From contig NC_073624.1 of assembly GCF_029407905.1 (NCBI RefSeq), forward strand, positions 114,080,001-114,144,000: a DNA stretch of 64,000 nucleotides. Reading direction: 5' to 3'. The translations under genes were made by a program, and so were the position numbers. This stretch comes from Bubalus kerabau (Eukaryota; Chordata; Mammalia; Artiodactyla; Bovidae). Of this stretch, positions 56,474 through 64,000 are shown one piece after another. The first letter of the stretch is position 1. Each line of letters starts with the position of its first letter. The notes under the pieces are model-generated. The model was not told the DNA's origin. It saw only the letters and a list, made by a program, of their open reading frames with translations, and searched no databases.

Positions 56474-58439
56474 TTATTAGCATACGAGATGAAAGCAATT
56501 GTGTAGTAGTTTGAGCATTCTCTGGCATTGCCATTCTTTGGGATTGGGATGAAAACTGACCTTTTCCAGTCCTGTGGCCACTGCTGAATTTTCCAAATTT
56601 GCTGGCATATTGAGTGTAGCACTTTCACAGCATCATCTTTCAGGATTTGAAATAGCTCAACTGGAATTCCATCACCTCCACTAGCTTTATTCATAGTGAT
56701 GTTAAGGCCCACTTGACTTCACATTCCAGGATGTCTGGCTCTAGGTCAGTGATCACACCATCGTGATTATCTGGGTCATGAAGATCTATTTTGTACAGTT
56801 CTTCTGTGTATTCTTGCACATCTTCTTAATATCTTCTGCTTCTGTTAGGTCCATACAATTTCTGTCCTTTATCGAGCCCATCTTTGCATGAAATGTTCCC
56901 TTGGTATCTCTAATTTTCTTGAAGAGCTCTCTAGTCTTTCCCATTCTGTTGTTTTCCTCTATTTCTTTGCATTGATCACTGAGGAAGTCTTTCTTATCTC
57001 TCCTTGCTCTTCTTTGGAACTCTGCATTCAGATGCTTATATCTTTCCTTTTCTCCTTTGCTTTTTGCTTCTCTTCTTTTCACAGCTATTTGTAAGGCCTC
57101 CTCAGACAGCCATTTTGCTTTCTTGCATTTCTTTTCCATAGGGATGGTCTTGATCCCTGTCTCCTGTACAATGTCACGAACCTCCGTCAATAGTTCATAA
57201 GGCACTCTGTCTATTAGATCTAGTCCCTTAAATCTATTTCTCACTCATTTGATTTAGGTCATACCTGAATGGTCTAGTAGTTTTCCCCACTTTCTTCAAT
57301 TTAAGTCTGAATTTGGCAATAAGGAGTTCATGATCTGAGCCACAGTCAACTACTGGTTTTGTTTTTGCTGACTATATAGAGCTTCTCCATCCTTGGCTGC
57401 AAAGTATATAATCACTCTGATTTCGGTGTTGACCATCTAGTGATGTCCATATGTAGAGTCTTCTCTTTTTTGTTGGAAGTGGGTGTTTGCTATGACCAGT
57501 ACGTTCTCTTGGCAAAACTCTATTAGCCTTTGCCCTGCTTCATTCCATACTCCAAGGCCAAATTTGCCTGTTACTCCAGGTGTTTCTTGACTTCCTACTT
57601 TTGCATTCCTGTCCCCTATAATGAGGACATCTTTTCTGGGTGTTAGTTCTAAAAGGTCTTGTAGGTCTTCATAGAACCGTTCAACTTCAGCTTCTTCAGC
57701 GTTACTGGTTGGGCATACATAAGCTTGGATTACAGTGATATTGAATGGTTTGCCTTGGAAACAAACAGAGATTATCTGTCGTTTTTGAGATTGCATCCAA
57801 GTACCTCATTTTGGACTCTTTTGTTGACCATGATGGCTACTCCATTTCTTCTAAGGGATTCCTGCCCACAGTAGTAGGTATAATGGTCATCTGAGTTAAA
57901 TTCACTCATTTAGTCCATTTTAGTTTGCTTGTTCCTAGAATGTCGACATTCACTCTTGCCTTCTCCTGTTTGACCATTTCCAATTTGCCTTGATTCATGG
58001 ACCTGACATTCCAGGTTCCTATGCCATATTGCTCTTTACAGCATCAGACCTTGCTTCTATCACCAGTCACATCCACAACTGGGTATTGTTTTTGTTTTGG
58101 CTCCATCCCTTCAGTCTTCCTGGAGTTATTTCTCCACTGATCTCCAGTAGCATATTGGGCACCTACTGACCTGGGGAGTTTCTCTTTCAGTATCCCATCA
58201 TTTTGCCTTTTCATACTGTTCATGGGGTTCTCAAGGCAAGAGTCATGAAGTGGTTTGCCATTCCCTTCTCCAGTGGACCACAGTCTGTCAGACCTCTCTA
58301 CCATGACCTTCCTGTCTTGGGTGGCCCCACATGGCATGGCTTAGTTTCATTGAGTTAGAGAAGGCTATGGTCATGTGATCAGATTGGCTAGTTTTCTGTG
58401 CGTATGGTTTCAGTGTGTCTGCCCTCTGATGCCCTCTCT

Positions 58440-58828
58440 CACCACCTACCATCTTACTTGGGTTTATCTTACCTTGGACGTGGGGTATCTCTTCACAGAT
58501 GCTCCAGCAAAGTGCAGCCACTGCTCCTTACCTTGGACAAGGGGTATCTCCTCACAGCCGCCCCTCCTGACCTTGAACATGGAGTAGTTCCTCTTGGCCC
58601 TCCTGTGCCCATGCAGCCACCGCTCCTTGGATGTGGGGTTGCTCTTCTCAGCCGCTGCCCTGACCTCAGGCATGGGGTAGCTCATCTTGGCTGCCGCCCC
58701 TGGCCTCAGACATGGGGTAGCTCCTCTTGGCCACTCCTGTGCCGATGAAGCCTGGCATTCTCGGTCACTGCCCCTGACCTTAGGTGAGGGATAGCCCCTC
58801 TCGGCCATGCTTCTGTGCGGTCCATCGC
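58440..58828 (-). repeat. BovB 5'UTR with imperfect tandem units
   Basis: About six imperfect repeats share a ggggta(g/t)ctcctc-like core at roughly 58480, 58538, 58580, 58636, 58675 and 58712, each followed by ggcc or gcc-rich text. They belong to the BovB leader. The GC-rich composition creates long chance ORFs such as 58464-59030 that run across the BovB/Bov-tA boundary. Confidence 0.7.
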
Positions 58829-59837
58829 AGTTGTATCCAACCCTTTGCCACCCCATGGACTGCAGCCTCCCAGGCTCCATTGGAATTCTCCAGGCAAGGA
58901 TACTGGAGTGGGTTGCCATGCCCTCCTCCAGGGGATCTTTCCAACCCAGGGAATGAACCCAGGTCTCCCGCATTGCAGGCGGATTCTTTACCATCTGAGC
59001 CAAAGGGAAGCCCCCAGTTATAATGGTCATCGTTAAAAAGTCTGTAAGTAATAAATGCTAGAGAGGGTGTGGAGAAAAGGGAACCCTCTTACTCTGTTAG
59101 TGGGAATGTAAATTGGTGAGGCACTATGGAAAACTACAGTTTCCTGAAAACAAAACAAAACAAAACAAAACATAGAATTGCCATAGGATCCAGAAATCCC
59201 ACTCCCACACATATACCCAGATTAAAACTATGATGATTGGAAAAGATACATATACTGCTATGTTCTTAGCAGCACTATCTACAATAGCTGAGACATAAAA
59301 ATGACCTAAATGTTCAATAAATAAGATGTTGAACACAGAGAATAGAACACTAACCATCAAAAAAAGGATGAAATATGTCATTTGCAGCAGCATGGATGCA
59401 ACTAAGATGATCATACTAAGTGAAATAAGTCAAAAAGAGAAAGACAAGTAGCATATGATATCACTTAAATGTGGAATCTAAACTACGACACAAATGAACC
59501 TATCAATGAAAGAGAAATGGACTCTCAGACATAGAAAACAGATTTGTGGTTGCCTAAGGGAAAGAGGACGGGAAGGGAAGGATCGGGAGTTTGGGATTAG
59601 CAGATGCAAAGTATTATTTATAGGATGGATAAGCAACAAGGTCACAGGGAACTATATTCAATATCCTGTGATAAACAATAATGGAAAAGAACATATATGT
59701 ATAACATAGTTGCTTTATTGTACAGCAGAAATTAAATACAACAAGGTAAGTCAATTACACTTCAATAAAATAAAAAACATGAAACACAAAAGAACAGAGA
59801 AAGTAATTATTTCACAATAAATTAGACTTTTAACCTG

Positions 59838-60417
59838 TTCAGTTCAGTTCAGTTCAGTCGCTCAGTTGTGTTCGACTCTTTGCAACCCCATGAATTACAG
59901 CACGCCAGGCCTCCCTGTCCATCACCATCTCCCGGAGCTCACTCAAACTCACGTCCATAGAGTCCGTGATGCCATCCAGCCATCTCATCCTCTGTCGTCC
60001 CCTTCTCCTCCTGCCCCCAATCCCTCCCAGCATCAGGCTCTTTTCCAATGAGTCAACTCTTCACATCAGGTGGCCAAAGTACTGGAATTTCAGCTTTAGC
60101 ATCATTCCTTCCAAAGAACACCCAGGGCTGATCTCCTTTAGAATGGACTGGTTGGACCTTCTTGCAGTCCAAGGGACTCTCAAGAGTCTTCTCCAACACC
60201 ACAGTTCAAAAGCATCAATTCTTCAGCACTCAGCTTTCTTCACAGTCCAACTCTCACATCCATACATGACCACAGGAAAAACCATAGCCTTGACTAGACG
60301 GACCTTTGTTGGCAAAGTAATGTCTCTGCTTTTGAATATGCTATCTAGGTTGGTCATAACTTTCTTTCCAAGGAGTAAGCGTCTTTTAATTTCATGGCTG
60401 CAATCACCTTCTGTAGT
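59838..60417 (-). mobile_element. BovB LINE 3' fragment
   Basis: Antisense BovB from a (GTTCA)n tail at 59838 to ttcatggctgcaatcacctt, stopping at about 60417 against the LTR. The frame on the other strand is partly open. Close to consensus, so relatively young. Confidence 0.95.
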
Positions 60418-60590
60418 TAGTATAGGAAAAAGGAGTCCAAAATAGTGGTGGCTAAAAAACAAAGAAAGGAAAAAGCCCCTGAAAATAGAAGGAAGGTCCG
60501 AGGACCAGAATGAGAACTTCAGGTGAAACACACAACCCTCCTGGCTAGCCCAACTTACATAGGGCAGGCTCAGGGGGAGGAGAAAAAACA

Positions 60591-60597
60591 TATAAAA
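60591..60597 (+). promoter_or_regulatory. TATA element of the LTR
   Basis: tataaaa within acatataaaaagagg, about 95 bp upstream of the polyadenylation signal, as expected for an LTR U3/R arrangement. Confidence 0.75.
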
Positions 60598-60685
60598 AGA
60601 GGAGCCAAGACTGAGCCTCTTCTCTTCACATCTTTTGGGTTGGCCCACCCTCACAACTCAAGCATGTATTTTCCTTTGCTTGCCA

Positions 60686-60691
60686 AATAAA
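60686..60691 (+). terminator. LTR polyadenylation signal
   Basis: AATAAA within gccaaataaaactgag, followed by a direct duplication of gagctgtaac (about 60695 and 60706). Confidence 0.75.
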
Positions 60692-60796
60692 ACTGAGCTG
60701 TAACCGAGCTGTAACACTGGACCACTGCTTCAAATTTTTGCTGTGGCAGGACAGAACTGAGGAAATTACACACTGCTCCGACAAACCGATTTGATT

Positions 60797-61761
60797 CAGT
60801 TCAGTTCACTTCAGTCATTCAGTCGTGTACAACTCTTTGTGATCCCATGGACTGCAGCACACCAGGCCTCCCTGTCCATCACCAACTCCCAGAGCTTGCT
60901 CAAACTCGTGTCCATTGAGTCGGTGATGCCATCCAACCATCTCACCCCGTTGTCCCCTTCTCTTCCTGCCTTCAACCTTTCCCAGCATCAGAGTTTTCAA
61001 ATGAGTCAGTTCTTCACATCAGGTGGCCAAAGTATTGGAGTTTCAGCTTCAACATCAGTCCTTCCAATGAATATTCAGGGCTGATTTCCTTTAGGATGGA
61101 CTAGTTGGATCTCCTTGCAGTCCAAGGGACTCTCAAGAGTCTTGTCCAACACCACAGTTCAAAAGCATCAGCTCTTCAGTGCTCAGCTTTCTTTATAGTC
61201 CAACTCTCACATCAATACTTGACTACTGAAAAAACCATAGCTTTGACTAGAGAGACCTTTGTTGTCAAAGTAATGTCTGCTTTTAAATATGCTGTCTGCT
61301 GCTGCTGCTGCTAAGTTGCTTCAGTCGTGTCTGACTCTGTGAGACCCCATAGATGGCAGCCCACCAGGCTCCTCTGTCCCTGGGATTCTCCAGGCAAGAA
61401 CACTGGAGTGGGTTGCCATTTCCTTCTCCAATAAATATGCTGTCTAGGTTGGTCGTAACTTTTCTTTAATGGAGCAAGCATTTTTTAATTTCATTGCTGC
61501 AGTCACCATCTGTAGTGATTTTGGAGACCCCCAAAATAAAGTCTGTCACTGTTTCCATTGCTTCCCCATTTATTTGCCATGAATTATGGGACCAGATGCC
61601 ATGATCTTAGTTTTCTGAATGTTGAGCTGTAAGCCAACGTTTTCACTCTCCTCTTTCACTTTCATCAAGAGGCTTTTGAGTTCCTCTTCCCTTTCTGCCA
61701 TAAGGGTGATGTCATCTGCATATCTGAGGTTATTGATATTTCTACTGGCAATCTTGATTCA
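60797..61761 (-). mobile_element. BovB LINE 3' fragment, split by a Bov-A monomer
   Basis: Antisense BovB from gattcagttcagttcacttc to the YADD-region complement (gtcatctgcatatctgaggt) and ggcaatcttgattc at about 61759. It extends further 5' than its neighbour at 59838. A SINE interrupts it at 61298. Frames are broken. Confidence 0.94.
61298..61431 (-). mobile_element. Bov-A monomer nested in BovB
   Basis: Single antisense Bov-A unit with a (GCT)n head. A perfect 14-bp TSD, taaatatgctgtct, lies at 61284-61297 and 61432-61445, the longest clean duplication in the window. Confidence 0.96.
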
Positions 61762-61779
61762 TTTAATTAAAATACCTTT

Positions 61780-61812
61780 ATATATACACACACACACATA
61801 TATATATATTCA
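61780..61812. repeat. (AC)n(AT)n microsatellite
   Basis: tatatacacacacacaca followed by atatatatat, just past the truncated BovB end. Confidence 0.85.
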
Positions 61813-62673
61813 GGAACTACTGAGTATAAGAAAATGAATAGAGAATGATAAAAAAAAAAGTTGAAAATGGCTCCTCTGTGGATTTGCATCCTCATGCTTA
61901 AACCTCAAAATATACCCCTGGCCCACAATTATATTTAGTTTCTTCTTTCAATCAGCATGATTTAAACACCTCCATAGGACTCATCTCTATCCCTTATTTC
62001 CTGTGAAAATCAGGCTTGCTTGTCCAACTGTTTATTGGTACACATCTGAAATATATCTCTGTCACCTTAAAACATATTCAGAACTAAACTTTTCACCTTT
62101 CTTCACAATATTCCTGTTGCTTTCCTTATACAGGTATGTTCATTACTCTATCAAGTCCTCAAACATACCAGGTTCAAGACCAGGAATTCTCGTTGATCTC
62201 TTCCTTGACTCTAATAGCTGAACAGCTTTCAAATCCTGCCAGTTCCACCTTTGAAATATTTATTAGTCATAGCCTCTCCCCATTGCTAATGTCACTACCT
62301 TAGCCAAGTTCCAATTACATTCACCACCAGTCTTTTGAAACCCCTCTGAATCAGTTTTCCAGTCACCCATTTATTGCTGTTCACTTCATTGGTATTAAGT
62401 GTCTAACAAGTAAAAGTGAAAGCACTTAGTAAGCAACTGGTTTTTGCAAGATTATACTTAGATACTGAGGAATTAAAGGCAAATGAATCACAGACCCTAC
62501 CTTTTCATAAATCTGATCATGTTCATTACATTTCCCCCAAATATTAAGACTTACTGATTTCTCCCTAAGTAGTTCCAATTCTTTGTTAAATATTGAAGTC
62601 CTCTACATGCAGCTATTGAGCTTTTGTTCCTCTCAAATAACCTTTATTTTCAAATTTAACATTTGAAAGTACT
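61813..62673. other. Mostly single-copy; ancient repeat at 62160-62345
   Basis: gaccaggaattctcgttgat, ctgccagttccacctttgaa and tgctaatgtcactacctta look like the antisense of the unnamed ancient repeat seen at 9298 and 45290. No gene recognised. Confidence 0.4.
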
Positions 62674-62686
62674 AGGTAGACAGAGC

Positions 62687-62811
62687 TTGGAGAAGGAAAT
62701 GGCAACCCACTCCAGTATTCTTGCCTGGAGAATGCCAGGGACAGAGGAGTCTGGTGGGCTGCCGTCTATGGGGTCACACAGAGTTGGACACAACTGATGT
62801 GACTTACCAGC
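62687..62811 (+). mobile_element. Bov-A monomer
   Basis: Single Bov-A unit (gagaaggaaatggcaaccca to tgatgtgacttaccagc). A perfect 13-bp TSD, aggtagacagagc, lies at 62674-62686 and 62812-62824. Confidence 0.95.
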
Positions 62812-62826
62812 AGGTAGACAGAGCAA

Positions 62827-63099
62827 TGGAAAAGGCAATGGCAAGCCACTCCAGTACTCTTGCCTAGAAAATCCCATGGATGGAGGAGCCTGGTGGGCTG
62901 CAGTCCATGGGGTCGCAAAGAGTCGGACATGACTGAGGGACTTCACTTTTAGTTTTCACTTTCACACATTGGAGAAGGAAATGGCAACCCACTCCAGTGT
63001 TCTTGCCTGGAGAATCCCAGGGACGGGGAAGCCTGGTGGGCTGCCGTCTATGGGGTCACACAGAGTCGGACACGACTGAAGCAACTTAGAAGCAGCAGC
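62827..63099 (+). mobile_element. Bov-A2 SINE
   Basis: Dimeric Bov-A2 ending in agcagcagcag-like sequence. The TSD agacagagcaa (62816-62826) and agatagagcaa (63100-63110) differ by one base. It used the right-hand TSD copy of the preceding monomer as its target. Confidence 0.93.
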
Positions 63100-63189
63100 A
63101 GATAGAGCAAATCAAATCCACTACAAGGATAAGCAGGCTTTCAGAGACACTATTACCAGAATTCCTCACCACTCCTGCCAAACTCTCTC

Positions 63190-63260
63190 CCTTCTATCTC
63201 TCTCTCTCTTTTTTTTTAATTTTTTTTAATTTTTTTTTTTTTATCCTTCTCTCTCTCTTG
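63190..63260. repeat. Pyrimidine-rich low-complexity tract
   Basis: A TC-repeat, a long T run broken by AA pairs, and a second TC-repeat (ctctctctct on both sides). Confidence 0.85.
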
Positions 63261-64000
63261 ACCAGAGTCAGCTGGGCCCAGCTCAGCTTCACTGCCTCTC
63301 TCAACACCCCCTTCATGCTTCAGAACAAAAGTCTGGTTTGGTTTTGTTCATGTGCCTGATGGAGAGAAAACTTAAAGACTGAGAACATATTCACCACCTC
63401 TTAAAGTTCAAATGAGAATATTTTTAATTTTAGATAAGGTCAAGCTCTTCCCTCAAGAAGAAACAAGGATCCAGACACTGTCCTAGAGAATCCTCCTCCA
63501 GTCTGACTGGTCTACCAGCTTGCAGCTATTCATACTCCCTGCTGTCCTATTTTGCCTGGTGATATTGTCACTCCCTGCAGAGAAGCTTCTTTTCTTATCT
63601 GCAAATCCAAATCCTCAAATTGAGTTCAAGGTCTGCTTGCCCACTAAATCTTCTCTGATTGCTCAACTGAATATAATACTTGGCAATACCACACTTTTGA
63701 TGGCACCTTTTATCTGGCAATTACAATTTTACAGTGTATTTAGTTATTTAAATACAAATCATATTTTGCTATTCAACTATCATGCACTTTATGGAAAGAT
63801 TCACATTTCATTCTATGGATGTAACTCCTTGGATGTACTAAATTTGCTTTTAAAGTAAATAAACATAGTTTCCATTAGAAAATAAATTGTATTTAAATAG
63901 CTTATTGAAAAAGAAAATAATCCTCTTCCTCTCTAACATTGACTTTCTTGAATTTTACCTCCTTTCCAACTAGGAATTGTGCTTAGTGATGGAAATTTTC
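63261..64000. other. Single-copy sequence, no gene recognised
   Basis: A 112-codon ORF at 63520-63858 has a hydrophobic N-terminus (LFILPAVLFCLVILSLPAEK) but no family match, splice context or promoter I can support, so it is not called. No repeat recognised. Confidence 0.45.

Larger units (their letters stand above)
54150..58106 (-). pseudogene. BovB ORF pseudogene (endonuclease-reverse transcriptase)
   Basis: The normal start ATG is at 58104-58106 (…MEPKQKQYPVVDVTGDRSKV). Open pieces include 57437-57796 (endonuclease, …GDRNAKVGSQETPG…, with GDWNAKVG changed W to R), 56786-57244 (linker), 56404-56712 (…WPQDWKRSVFIPIPKNGN…) and 55688-55954 (…CLFNLYTKYIMRNPGLEE…) with the YADD codons at 55703-55714 just before a frameshift. 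Further stops, frameshifts and both insertions inactivate it. The family enzyme nicks DNA and copies its own RNA and Bov SINE RNAs. Confidence 0.9.
54128..58828 (-). mobile_element. BovB LINE, near full length, with two insertions
   Basis: Antisense BovB from a GC-rich 5'UTR (about 58370-58828) through endonuclease and reverse transcriptase to a 3' tail at the left (gttcagatcagtcgctcag). About 3.6 kb of BovB remains once the nested L1 (54674-55469) and Bov-A2 (56194-56473) are removed, which is close to full length. This is the most complete BovB in the window. TSDs for the BovB itself are not clear. Confidence 0.92.
54106..59014 (-). mobile_element. Bov-tA SINE split by BovB
   Basis: The tail (gcgtgcatgcttagtaactta, complement of a Bov-tA 3' end) remains at 54106-54127. 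The body and tRNA-like head are at 58829-59014 (tttgccaccccatggactgc to ctgagccaaagggaagcccc). The 9-bp TSD cagttataa lies at 54097-54105 and 59015-59023. Everything between 54128 and 58828 entered later. Confidence 0.8.
53389..59778 (+). mobile_element. Old L1 (L1MA-like), host of a four-level nest
   Basis: 53389-54105 covers ORF2 (atcaatggaacagaaaagag to taatgaggtacaacctc-type text). The same L1 resumes at 59015 (gttataatggtcatcgttaa, aagtctgtaagtaataaatg) and runs to a 3'UTR ending near acttcaataaaataaaa at 59778. About 4.9 kb of younger elements lie between, bounded by the repeat cagttataa. Confidence 0.88.
60413..60790 (+). mobile_element. Solo LTR of an endogenous retrovirus
   Basis: About 375 bp with a complete LTR layout: a U3 body (ggaaggtccgaggaccagaa), a TATA element, a cttttgggttggcccaccct block, an AATAAA signal, and a U5 ending near cactgctccgaca. 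No gag, pol or env is adjacent, so it is a solo LTR, presumably from LTR-LTR recombination. It lies between two antisense BovB copies. Exact edges and the short TSD are not resolved because its first bases overlap BovB-like text. Confidence 0.8.

Noticed and set aside
58398..59030. Overlapping ORFs of 116 and 188 codons in GC-rich DNA
   Set aside because: They cross the BovB 5'UTR repeats and a Bov-tA SINE boundary, so no single gene could account for them.
54106..61761. Repeated similar blocks at intervals, suggesting a CRISPR-like or satellite array
   Set aside because: The blocks are dispersed BovB and Bov SINE copies in varied orientation and length, with no regular spacer length.
63520..63858. 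112-codon ORF with a signal-peptide-like hydrophobic start
   Set aside because: No family resemblance and no supporting promoter, exon or conservation evidence. AT-rich DNA often encodes hydrophobic runs.

Overview
This window is mammalian nuclear DNA from a pecoran ruminant, most likely a bovid (cattle, sheep, goat or buffalo group). It carries many copies of BovB LINEs, Bov-tA (tRNA-Glu-headed) SINEs and Bov-A/Bov-A2 SINEs, a combination restricted to ruminants. These sit beside the ruminant L1 lineage, cetartiodactyl CHR-type SINEs and older mammalian repeats (MIR, L2, Tigger1, hAT-Charlie, MLT1/MLT2 LTRs). Base composition is AT-rich. I found no host protein-coding gene, exon chain, rRNA or tRNA gene, and nothing prokaryotic. 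The window reads as an intergenic or deep-intronic gene desert.

Layout. 1-5.8 kb: old L1M pieces, a split BovB 3' end, an ERV-type LTR, two Bov-tA copies and an antisense BovB. 6-10.5 kb: mostly single-copy sequence with MLT1-like and MIR relics. 10.6-13.0 kb: a nearly end-to-end Tigger1 DNA transposon with a dead transposase and a SINE inside it. 17.2-25.5 kb: a once full-length L1 with 5'UTR, partial ORF1 and whole but broken ORF2, disrupted by BovB and SINE sequence. 26-31 kb: SINEs, a CHR SINE, an L2 and single-copy DNA. 31.8-38.2 kb: an old L1 split by an opposite-strand L1, a 28-bp L1 micro-insertion and an inverted (twin-primed) L1. 39.2-42.8 kb: a 1.4-kb BovB with perfect target-site duplications (TSDs), an L2, a Bov-A2, an old L1 and an MLT2 LTR. 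43.7-44.8 kb: an inverted duplication whose second copy lies inside a CHR SINE. 47-53 kb: SINE and old L1 relics and a young L1 tail. 53.4-59.8 kb: a nest in which L1 holds Bov-tA, which holds a near-full-length BovB, which holds an L1 and a Bov-A2. 59.8-61.8 kb: two antisense BovB copies flanking a solo LTR. 62.7-63.1 kb: two SINEs landed in one target site.

The elements are related mechanistically. Both L1 and BovB encode an endonuclease plus reverse transcriptase. Bov-tA and Bov-A SINEs share the BovB 3' tail and are thought to be mobilised by BovB. Several insertions keep perfect 9-14 bp TSDs, so the order of events can be read directly. All transposon reading frames here are broken. I see no evidence for a new functional system; the most unusual observations are structural: the templated inverted insertion near 44.4 kb, the layered nest, the 28-bp L1 insertion, and the L1/BovB rearrangement at 19-20 kb.
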